From the NCBI GenBank assembly GCA_013044065.1, contig JABEVA010000057.1:1-8626 (forward strand): a stretch of DNA of 8,626 bases, in the 5' to 3' direction. The translations under genes were made by a program, and so were the position numbers. Of the stretch, positions 1 to 5,694 are shown one piece after another; the first letter of the stretch is position 1, and every line of letters begins with the position of its first letter. The DNA is from Phycisphaerae bacterium. GTDB taxonomy: Bacteria; Planctomycetota; Phycisphaerae; WQYP01. Below the pieces are notes generated by a model. It had not been told where the DNA came from, ran no database searches, and saw only the letters and a list, made by a program, of their open reading frames with translations.

Positions 1-186
1 GTGGTGCGCCCCGCCGAAGCCCAGGCAGCCCTAAAAGCCTTCCAGGCCCATCCCTTGGGGCACCAAGCCGCCATTATTGGCCACGTATCCACGCAACAGG
101 ATGGATTATGCGTGCTCCAGACTGAAATCGGCGGCCAGCGCATCGTACAAAAGCCGTATGGACAAGAGTTACCGCGCATCTGCTGA
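1..186 (+). CDS. hypE: Hydrogenase maturation protein HypE, C-terminal fragment (5' end outside window)
   Basis: Only the last 61 codons are present, and the frame is open to the left edge, so the GTG at position 1 should not be taken as the true start. The fragment carries the HypE-like segment AHPLGHQAAIIG, then IGGQRIV and the characteristic terminus ELPRIC, with cysteine as the very last residue. In the HypE family that terminal Cys receives a carbamoyl group from HypF. ATP-dependent dehydration then turns it into a thiocyanate, the source of the two CN ligands on the Fe of the [NiFe] active site. HypE is a cytoplasmic member of the AIR-synthase-related fold, normally ~330-350 residues, so roughly 80% of the gene lies outside. 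It ends 30 nt before hoxE on the same strand, consistent with a shared hyp-hox transcript. The C-terminal PRIC signature makes the assignment fairly secure despite the short length. Confidence 0.88.
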   Translation: MVRPAEAQAALKAFQAHPLGHQAAIIGHVSTQQDGLCVLQTEIGGQRIVQKPYGQELPRIC

Positions 187-216
187 AGCGCCTAGATAAG
201 TACAGGAGCCATCCCC

Positions 217-729
217 ATGACACAAGCCGCACCCATGCCGCAACCGCCTACCGATGATAAACGGTGGAAAATTGTTGAAACCACAATGCGCCGCAATAAT
301 TTCCAGGCCGACGCCCTGATTGAGAGTCTCCACAGTGTGCAACAGGCGTTTGGTTTTTTGGATAAGCCATCGATGTTTTGGGTGGCCGCGGCGTTGCATG
401 TGCCGCTCTCCAAGGTCTATGGTGTAGCAACTTTTTATCATTTTTTCACACTCAAGCCACAGGGAAAGCACGTCTGTGTGGTTTGCATGGGCACCGCCTG
501 TTACATCAAAGGCGGTGAAAAGCTGCTGGACGAAGTGCAACAGCGCTATGGCATTAAAGAAGGCCAGACCACCAAAGACGGCCAACTCTCGCTGGTGGTG
601 GCACGCTGCATTGGAGCGTGTGGGTTGGCCCCCACCGCCGTGATTGACGGACAGGTATTTGGTAAGCGCACCGCCCCGGAATTGCTCGACTCACTGGATG
701 CCACATTGGAAAGAAAGGCCACTGTATGA
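217..729 (+). CDS. hoxE: Bidirectional [NiFe]-hydrogenase diaphorase subunit HoxE (NuoE-like, [2Fe-2S])
   Basis: This 170-residue protein belongs to the 24-kDa NuoE family. It has an N-terminal helical part (about residues 15-80, with the family-like stretch VYGVATFYHFF at 67-77) followed by a thioredoxin-like [2Fe-2S] domain. The four expected ligands are C90 and C95 (CMGTAC) plus C131 and C135 (CIGAC). An additional cysteine, C87, lies three residues before the first ligand. HoxE is the extra diaphorase subunit of pentameric HoxEFUYH hydrogenases, thought to act as an electron-transfer branch near HoxF and a possible contact for ferredoxin. The ATG at 217 is preceded by AGGAG at 204-208 with an 8-nt spacer, favouring it over the in-frame ATG at 235. 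The gene follows hypE by 30 nt and its stop overlaps the hoxF start (ATGA, 726-729). Taken alone it could be called NuoE; the hydrogenase genes behind it decide for HoxE. Confidence 0.95.
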   Translation: MTQAAPMPQPPTDDKRWKIVETTMRRNNFQADALIESLHSVQQAFGFLDKPSMFWVAAALHVPLSKVYGVATFYHFFTLKPQGKHVCVVCMGTACYIKGGEKLLDEVQQRYGIKEGQTTKDGQLSLVVARCIGACGLAPTAVIDGQVFGKRTAPELLDSLDATLERKATV

Positions 730-2372
730 AGCCGGAAGAATTAACAGCCATGGCGGAAAAAGCCCGCAAGCAGGATGCTCATTTTGCCCATCACATTCAC
801 GTCTGTACGGAATCGGGTTGTGTAAGCTCGCAAAGCGATGTTCTCTTAAAAAATATCGCCGATCAGGTACAGCAACGTGGTCTTAAGGACACCGTCTGTC
901 TCAAAGGTGTGGGGTGTATGGGTCTCTGCTGCAACGGCCCTCTGCTCAAGGCAGACGATACCATGTATCAGTTCGTCAAGCCGGAACATGCCGGTGCCAT
1001 CGTGGAGAGTCTTTCCGCCCGCCCGGTGACGGAATTGGTATGCGATACCAAGCAGCCATTTTTTACCCGGCAAAAATTAATTGTACGCGAAAATGCGGGA
1101 TTGATTGATCCGGAGAATCTCGCCGATTGCGTCGCCCATGGCGCTTATCGGGCTTTACTGAAAGTGCTCACCACCATGACGCCACAACAGGTTATCGCGG
1201 AAATATCCACCTCCGGCCTGAGGGGGCGCGGCGGAGCCGGTTTTCCGACCGGTCTAAAATGGGCCACCGTCTCCAAGGCCAGCGGCAGAGCCAAATATGT
1301 CATTTGCAATGGCGATGAAGGCGATCCCGGAGCGTTTATGGATCGCAGCGTCATGGAAGGGGATCCACACCGCGTGCTGGAAGGCATGGCCATCGCGGCC
1401 TATGCCGTCGGAGCGGGCCAGGGAATTCTGTATGTTCGGGCTGAATATCCATTGGCTGTTAAACGCCTCACCCGGGCCATCAACCAGGCCCGGCGCGAAG
1501 GCCTCTTGGGCCATGGTCTGTTCGGGTCAAATTTTGATTTTAACGTTGAAATACGTCTCGGGGCGGGAGCATTTGTCTGCGGCGAAGAAACCGCCCTTAT
1601 TGCCAGCGTGGAGGGAAAACGCGGCATGCCGCGTCCGCGACCACCGTATCCGGCCAACTCCGGCCTGCACGGCTGTCCCACACTGATCAACAATGTTGAG
1701 ACCTTCGCCAATGTTCCCGCCATCATCGAACGTGGCGGCAAATGGTTTGCCGGCATCGGCACGGAAAAGAGCAAAGGGACAAAAATCTTCGCGCTCACTG
1801 GAAGAATCAAAAATACCGGCCTTATTGAAGTGCCCATGGGCATGCCGCTGCGGGAAATTATTTACGATATCGCCGGCGGAATTCCCGACGGTAAAGCCTT
1901 TAAGGCCGTCCAAACCGGTGGGCCTTCCGGCGGCTGCATTCCCGCCGAACATCTGGACATCACCGTCGATTACGAATCCCTGACCAAGTTGGGATCCATC
2001 ATGGGATCCGGCGGCATGATTGTCATGGATGAAACCAGCAACATGGTGGATGTGGCAAGATTTTTCATGGAATTCTGCAAGAGTGAAAGCTGCGGAAAAT
2101 GTGTACCCTGTCGTGTGGGCACGTACGAAATGCACGAACTGCTGGATCGTATCTGTAACCGCCAGGCGAATATGGCCGATCTGAATCTGCTCAAAGATCT
2201 GTGCGATATGGTCAAACAGACCAGCCTGTGCGGGTTGGGGCAATCGGCACCCAACCCGGTGCTTAGTACCCTGCGCTACTTTGAAAACGAATATCTAAAA
2301 CTCATTCAAAGCTCCCCCACCAATTCAACCGAGGATGGGGCCAAACATGTCGCCTTGGAGGTGCTCTCATGA
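726..2372 (+). CDS. hoxF: NAD-reducing hydrogenase diaphorase subunit HoxF (NuoF-like, FMN/NAD(H) site)
   Basis: This 548-residue flavoprotein is where NAD+/NADH meets FMN in the cytoplasmic Hox enzyme. Residues ~20-100 form a thioredoxin-like [2Fe-2S] domain with C27, C32, C64 and C68 as probable ligands. The NuoF core follows: the glycine-rich nucleotide site GRGGAGFPTGLKW (167-179), the FMN-region motif GDEGDPGAFMDR (196-207) and GAGAFVCGEETAL (279-291). An SLBB-like stretch lies near 365-420, and the C-terminal [4Fe-4S] site is C456, C459, C462 (ESCGKCVPC) with C502. The protein stops ~45 residues after C502. It therefore lacks the extra C-terminal ferredoxin domain (two [4Fe-4S] clusters) typical of HydB/HndC subunits of electron-bifurcating [FeFe]-hydrogenases. 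The start overlaps the hoxE stop by 4 nt (AAAGG at 714-718), and the stop overlaps hoxU in the same way, implying translational coupling. Confidence 0.96.
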   Translation: MKPEELTAMAEKARKQDAHFAHHIHVCTESGCVSSQSDVLLKNIADQVQQRGLKDTVCLKGVGCMGLCCNGPLLKADDTMYQFVKPEHAGAIVESLSARPVTELVCDTKQPFFTRQKLIVRENAGLIDPENLADCVAHGAYRALLKVLTTMTPQQVIAEISTSGLRGRGGAGFPTGLKWATVSKASGRAKYVICNGDEGDPGAFMDRSVMEGDPHRVLEGMAIAAYAVGAGQGILYVRAEYPLAVKRLTRAINQARREGLLGHGLFGSNFDFNVEIRLGAGAFVCGEETALIASVEGKRGMPRPRPPYPANSGLHGCPTLINNVETFANVPAIIERGGKWFAGIGTEKSKGTKIFALTGRIKNTGLIEVPMGMPLREIIYDIAGGIPDGKAFKAVQTGGPSGGCIPAEHLDITVDYESLTKLGSIMGSGGMIVMDETSNMVDVARFFMEFCKSESCGKCVPCRVGTYEMHELLDRICNRQANMADLNLLKDLCDMVKQTSLCGLGQSAPNPVLSTLRYFENEYLKLIQSSPTNSTEDGAKHVALEVLS

Positions 2373-3100
2373 ATACGCCCATAGATGTCGGAACCGAATC
2401 CATCACCCTACGGATCAATGACCAGGATGTCAGTTGCCGCAAAGGTGAGACCGTTTTGCAGGTAGCCCGCGAAAATGGCATCGATATTCCTACGCTCTGC
2501 TATATGGAAGGTCTGAGTATTTGGGGCGGTTGTCGACTGTGCATGGTGGAAATTGCCGGTTCTCCCAAGTTGCAGGCCGCTTGCGCTACGGTTTGTACTG
2601 AAGGTATGAACATCAGCACCCATTCCCCACGGCTGGAAAACTACCGTCGCATGATCGTGGAATTGCTCTTTGCCGAGCGTAACCATGTGTGTTCCGTCTG
2701 TGTGAGCAACGGCCACTGCGAATTGCAGGCCATGGCTGTAAAATTGGGCATAGACCATGTGCGGTTTCCCTATCGGTTTCCACATCTGGAGGTGGACAAC
2801 TCGCATGACCGAATGCGGATGGACCATAACCGTTGCATCTTGTGCAGCCGCTGCGTGCGGGTATGTGCGGAAATAGAGGGTGCCCACACCAAGGATATCA
2901 AAGGCCGTGGCGTCTTGGCCGCTATCATCCACGACCTGGACCAGAACTGGGGTGAAAGTGAAACCTGCACCAGTTGCGGAAAATGCGTCAATATCTGCCC
3001 TACCGGAGCGCTGACCCATCGTGGGACGGCGGTCGGTGAAATGACTAAGAAAACCACGTTTCTACCTTACTTAACCCTCATGCGGGAGGACCAACCATGA
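2369..3100 (+). CDS. hoxU: NAD-reducing hydrogenase diaphorase subunit HoxU (NuoG N-terminal-like, Fe-S wire)
   Basis: This 243-residue iron-sulfur protein carries electrons between HoxF and the hydrogenase dimer. The visible sites, in order, are a plant-type [2Fe-2S] domain with C44, C55, C58 and C72, and a His-Cys [4Fe-4S] motif with H106, C108, C111 and C117 (NHVCSVCVSNGHC). Two ferredoxin-type [4Fe-4S] motifs follow: C156, C159, C162, C166 and C200, C203, C206, C210. This is the complete cluster set expected for HoxU and corresponds to the N-terminal quarter of complex I NuoG, without the molybdopterin-like domain. Length is normal for the family (~240). A strong GGAGGT (2357-2362) lies six bases before the ATG, which overlaps the hoxF stop as ATGA (2369-2372). 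The hoxU stop overlaps the hoxY start in the same way. The close neighbours exclude an isolated NuoG fragment. Confidence 0.96.
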   Translation: MNTPIDVGTESITLRINDQDVSCRKGETVLQVARENGIDIPTLCYMEGLSIWGGCRLCMVEIAGSPKLQAACATVCTEGMNISTHSPRLENYRRMIVELLFAERNHVCSVCVSNGHCELQAMAVKLGIDHVRFPYRFPHLEVDNSHDRMRMDHNRCILCSRCVRVCAEIEGAHTKDIKGRGVLAAIIHDLDQNWGESETCTSCGKCVNICPTGALTHRGTAVGEMTKKTTFLPYLTLMREDQP

Positions 3101-3663
3101 CCACGCCTACACCAAAACCTACTGTTGCCACCGTCTGGCTGGACGGCTGTTCCGGCTGCCACATGAGTTTGATGGACCTTGATGAGCGGCTCATCACTCT
3201 GGCAGGGCTGGTAGAGGTGCTCCATTCTCCGGTGGTGGATCAGAAGCAGTTTCCGCAGCAGGTGGACCTCACCCTTGTGGAAGGAGCCGTCAGCAGTGAA
3301 GAGGATCTGCACAAAGCCCTGATTATTCGCGCCCGCAGCAAACTGGTGGTGGCACTCGGCGATTGCGCCGTCACCGGCAATGTGCCGGCCATGCGCAACT
3401 ATTTTGATCGGACCGAGCTTTTCGCACGGGCTTACGTGGAAAATGCCCAGGAACCTCCAACACCAGAAGAGCGACAGGTGGTACTGCCTGTGGTGGGCGT
3501 TCCGCCTCTGCGCCCGCACGCCACAGCCCTCCACGAAGTCATCAAGGTGGATATGTTTTTGCCGGGATGTCCGCCACCGGCTGATGCTATATGGTACGTC
3601 CTGACCGAGATTCTGGCCGGACGTGCGCCGGCAACAACCACCGTTTCGCGCTTCGGCCAGTAG
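3097..3663 (+). CDS. hoxY: NAD-reducing [NiFe]-hydrogenase small subunit HoxY
   Basis: This 188-residue small subunit holds the proximal [4Fe-4S] cluster that passes electrons between the Ni-Fe site in HoxH and the HoxU clusters. The four ligands are visible: C18 and C21 in DGCSGCHMS, C90 in LGDCAVTG, and C158 in LPGCPPPAD. As in other cytoplasmic group 3 enzymes there is no twin-arginine signal peptide, and the medial and distal clusters of respiratory small subunits are absent, which explains the short length. The ATG at 3097 has GGGAGGA at 3084-3090 with a 6-nt spacer and overlaps the hoxU stop by four bases. Unlike the preceding junctions, hoxY is separated from the next gene by 42 nt. 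The call is firm: the motif spacing and the neighbouring hoxU and hoxH all agree. Confidence 0.96.
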   Translation: MTTPTPKPTVATVWLDGCSGCHMSLMDLDERLITLAGLVEVLHSPVVDQKQFPQQVDLTLVEGAVSSEEDLHKALIIRARSKLVVALGDCAVTGNVPAMRNYFDRTELFARAYVENAQEPPTPEERQVVLPVVGVPPLRPHATALHEVIKVDMFLPGCPPPADAIWYVLTEILAGRAPATTTVSRFGQ

Positions 3664-3668
3664 TGAGC

Positions 3669-3684
3669 GCCGCGCTGGAGCGGC
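3669..3684 (+). promoter_or_regulatory. Small hairpin in the hoxY-hoxH gap
   Basis: Between hoxY and hoxH lies a perfect 5-bp G+C inverted repeat, GCCGC (3669-3673) and GCGGC (3680-3684), with a 6-nt loop. It is followed by TATGTATAAG rather than a run of T, so it does not look like an intrinsic terminator. The hoxH ribosome binding site (AAGAGGA, 3692-3698) starts 7 nt downstream, leaving it accessible. The structure might mark an mRNA processing or stability boundary between the two hydrogenase structural genes, but a stem this short also occurs by chance in G+C-rich DNA. Confidence 0.3.
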
Positions 3685-3705
3685 TATGTATAAGAGGATT
3701 TAATC

Positions 3706-5130
3706 ATGACTAAAACCATTACCATCGAAGGTGTGACGCGAATCGAAGGCCATGCCCGGATCACTATAGAGCTGGATGGCAACGGCAAAGTTTCCGACGC
3801 GCAATTTCACGTCACGCAATTCCGCGGTTTTGAAAAATTTGTGGAAGGCCGCCCGCTGACCGAAATGCCCGGTATTATGGCCAGAATTTGCGGTATATGC
3901 CCGGTAAGCCATCTGATGGCGTCTGCCAAAGCGTGTGATGATTTACTGGCAGTGGAGATCCCCCCCACTGCGGATAAACTCCGGCGGATCATGAACCTGG
4001 CTCAGATTGTGCAGAGCCATGCGTTGTCATTTTTTCACCTTTCCAGTCCGGATTTGCTTTTTGGCATGGATGGAGATCCTGCCAGCCGCAATATTTTCGG
4101 CCTGATCCGCGATCATCCCGAGTTTGCCCGCGACGGCATTCTTCTGCGTAAGTTCGGACAGGACATCATCGCCTTGCTGGGTGAGAAAAAAATTCACCCT
4201 TCCTGGGTTGTTCCTGGTGGTGTCAATTCCCCGCTGACTGCAGAAAACCGCGATCTGATTCTGGCCCAAATTCCCGCCGCTCTTTCCCGTGCCGCCCGGG
4301 CCTTGGATTATTTCCATACCGTCCGCGACCATTACCCGGCGGAGGTTGATGTTTTCGCCAATTTTCCCACCCTTTTCGCAGGCTTGATTTCATCGGCCGG
4401 GCTGATTGAACACTACGATGGAGCTTTGCGGTTTGTGGATGAGCACGCCGCGCCGGTAGCTGAATTGACGGACCCGCACCAATATCCATCGATGATCGGC
4501 GAAGCTGTCGAAAAGCATTCTTATCTTAAATCACCTTACTTTCGGCCACGCGGCTACCCAGACGGAATTTATCGCGTCGGACCCCTGGCCCGAATTATCC
4601 TAGCTGAGCGGTGTGGCACACCACGAGCCGATGCTGAATTGGGCATCTTCCGAACACGGCTGGGCCGATCACCCCAAAGCAGCTTTCATTATCACTGGGC
4701 CAGGCTCATCGAAATTCTCTACGGAATTGAAATGATTCAGCGTCTGCTGGAATACCCGGACATTCTCAATACCCATGTCCGTTCGCGGGCCAGACCCAAC
4801 CGGCTGGAGGGTGTCGGCATCTCGGAAGCTCCACGCGGTACGCTCATACACCATTACCGTATTGATGAGAACGCCCGCATGGTGTGGGCCAACCTCATCA
4901 TCGCCACCGGTAATAACAATCTAGCTATGAATCGCGGCGTGCTGCAGGTGGCCCAGCGCTTTGTCGATGGTACGCACCTGGAAGAAGGAATGTTAAACCG
5001 CGTGGAGGCCGTTGTCCGGTGTTTTGACCCCTGCCTGAGCTGTTCCACTCATGCTTTGGGGCAAATGCCGCTCCGTATTGAATTGCTTAAGTCCAATGGA
5101 GAGTTATGCGATGTGCTGCAGCGCGACTGA
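3706..5130 (+). CDS. hoxH: NAD-reducing [NiFe]-hydrogenase large subunit HoxH (catalytic)
   Basis: This 474-residue catalytic subunit carries the Ni-Fe(CN)2CO site that splits or forms H2. The two cysteine pairs are intact: C62 and C65 in the N-terminal motif RICGICPVSH, and C443 and C446 in the C-terminal DPCLSCSTH. Other family-typical stretches are TRIEGHARI (11-19, including the conserved Glu14), EAPRGTLIHHY (374-384) and ATGNNNLAMNRG (400-411). With no signal peptide and with HoxEFU alongside, it belongs to the cytoplasmic NAD-linked type (group 3d). The protein extends 25 residues beyond H449; this tail is expected to be removed by HoxW after nickel insertion, between H449 and A450. The ATG at 3706 has AAGAGGA at 3692-3698 with a 7-nt spacer. 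The end overlaps hoxW by 20 nt. Every ligand needed for activity is present, so the gene appears functional. Confidence 0.97.
   Translation: MTKTITIEGVTRIEGHARITIELDGNGKVSDAQFHVTQFRGFEKFVEGRPLTEMPGIMARICGICPVSHLMASAKACDDLLAVEIPPTADKLRRIMNLAQIVQSHALSFFHLSSPDLLFGMDGDPASRNIFGLIRDHPEFARDGILLRKFGQDIIALLGEKKIHPSWVVPGGVNSPLTAENRDLILAQIPAALSRAARALDYFHTVRDHYPAEVDVFANFPTLFAGLISSAGLIEHYDGALRFVDEHAAPVAELTDPHQYPSMIGEAVEKHSYLKSPYFRPRGYPDGIYRVGPLARIILAERCGTPRADAELGIFRTRLGRSPQSSFHYHWARLIEILYGIEMIQRLLEYPDILNTHVRSRARPNRLEGVGISEAPRGTLIHHYRIDENARMVWANLIIATGNNNLAMNRGVLQVAQRFVDGTHLEEGMLNRVEAVVRCFDPCLSCSTHALGQMPLRIELLKSNGELCDVLQRD
5053..5127 (+). other. Coding segment of the cleavable HoxH C-terminal peptide
   Basis: Codons 450-474 of hoxH follow the DPCLSCSTH motif whose last residue is H449. 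In [NiFe]-hydrogenase large subunits the endopeptidase cuts just after this His (or Arg in some families), so these 25 residues, beginning ALGQMPLRIEL, should be absent from the mature enzyme. The length matches the roughly 25-residue tails of other HoxH precursors. The cut position is inferred from the family, not seen directly. This DNA also holds the hoxW ribosome binding site and start codon. Confidence 0.8.
5098..5103 (+). promoter_or_regulatory. Ribosome binding site of hoxW, inside hoxH
   Basis: GGAGAG lies seven bases before the ATG at 5111 and is the best Shine-Dalgarno match in the hoxH-hoxW junction. It overlaps the alternative in-frame ATG at 5096-5098 and so argues against that start. 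It also disfavours the ATG at 5051, which would add 20 residues that look unrelated to the protease family. It lies within the last hoxH codons, suggesting that translation of hoxW depends on ribosomes arriving from hoxH. Confidence 0.6.
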
Positions 5131-5683
5131 TCTTGAACCGGCATCTATTGACACCCTGCTGATCGGCTATGGTAACACGCTGCGCACCGATGATGGCGTC
5201 GGACCCGTGGTGGTTGACCTTATCCGCCACAGCCCAGGTCAGGCCTTGGCCGCCGGCGTGGTCTGCCGAAGCGAACTGCAACTTACCCCGGAGCTGGCGG
5301 CGATTGTCGCCCGTGCCGGCCGCGTCATTTTTATTGATGCCAGTGTTGCGCTTCCGGTGGGTCGTGTTTCGGTGACCCGCATCGCTGCCCAGTCCATGGC
5401 AGCCTGCCTGGGTCATCAGTTTTCACCACCTCAGATACTGGAACTCGCCCGCCTGGCCTTTGGCGCTGTGCCGCGTGCCTGGATCGTGGGCGTTGGTGTA
5501 AAATCGTTGGCGATTGGTCAGGGCTTAACAACTTCGGTGGCGGCTACCGCACGGCGTCTGGCCAGGCATCTGCGATATCACCTTCCGCCAGTCGGCCAGC
5601 CAGCAGAGCACTGGATATTGCGTAACACGTCAGAGCGTCAATACAATCGATGTCGAGTGGCGGATGCGTCAAGAGAAATCTGA
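5111..5683 (+). CDS. hoxW: Hydrogenase maturation endopeptidase HoxW (peptidase family M52)
   Basis: This 190-residue protein (counting from ATG 5111) is the protease that removes the HoxH C-terminal peptide once nickel is in place. The family hallmark GYGNTLRTDDGVG lies at 19-31. By analogy with E. coli HybD, whose nickel-sensing residues are Glu16, Asp62 and His93, the equivalents here are probably D28, D76 (VIFIDAS) and H102 (LGHQFSP). The stretch AWIVGVG (123-129) is also typical. About 30 residues after the core (from ~160) show no motif I recognise and may be a variable tail. The start is inferred from GGAGAG at 5098-5103; starts at 5096 or 5051 would lengthen the protein by 5 or 20 residues. 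The gene overlaps hoxH by 20 nt and ends 11 nt before nifJ. Position beside hoxH points to HoxW rather than another M52 protease. Confidence 0.92.
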   Translation: MCCSATDLEPASIDTLLIGYGNTLRTDDGVGPVVVDLIRHSPGQALAAGVVCRSELQLTPELAAIVARAGRVIFIDASVALPVGRVSVTRIAAQSMAACLGHQFSPPQILELARLAFGAVPRAWIVGVGVKSLAIGQGLTTSVAATARRLARHLRYHLPPVGQPAEHWILRNTSERQYNRCRVADASREI

Positions 5684-5694
5684 AAGGACGTTGT

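Noticed and set aside
1527..2243. A 238-codon minus-strand open frame inside hoxF (and similar ones at 2408-3019 in hoxU and 6277-6939 in nifJ)
   Set aside because: These are antisense shadows of genes with complete motif sets on the + strand, and their translations are not protein-family-like.
2090..3000. Near-identical short stretches in hoxF (around 2091-2105) and hoxU (around 2976-2990) as a repeat
   Set aside because: Both encode the Cys-Gly-Lys-Cys cluster motif. The match covers only ~15 bases and is explained by shared iron-sulfur motif codons.
217..3100. hoxE, hoxF and hoxU as part of a complex I (nuo) operon or formate dehydrogenase module
   Set aside because: HoxU has only the N-terminal part of NuoG, no membrane subunits occur, and the chain continues directly into hydrogenase small and large subunits with intact cluster and Ni-Fe ligands.
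3689..3694. TATAAG before hoxH as a possible promoter -10 element
   Set aside because: No -35-like sequence stands about 17 bases upstream (that position reads AGCGCC) and the extended -10 spacing does not fit. The element overlaps the ribosome binding site region of a gene that is probably co-transcribed.
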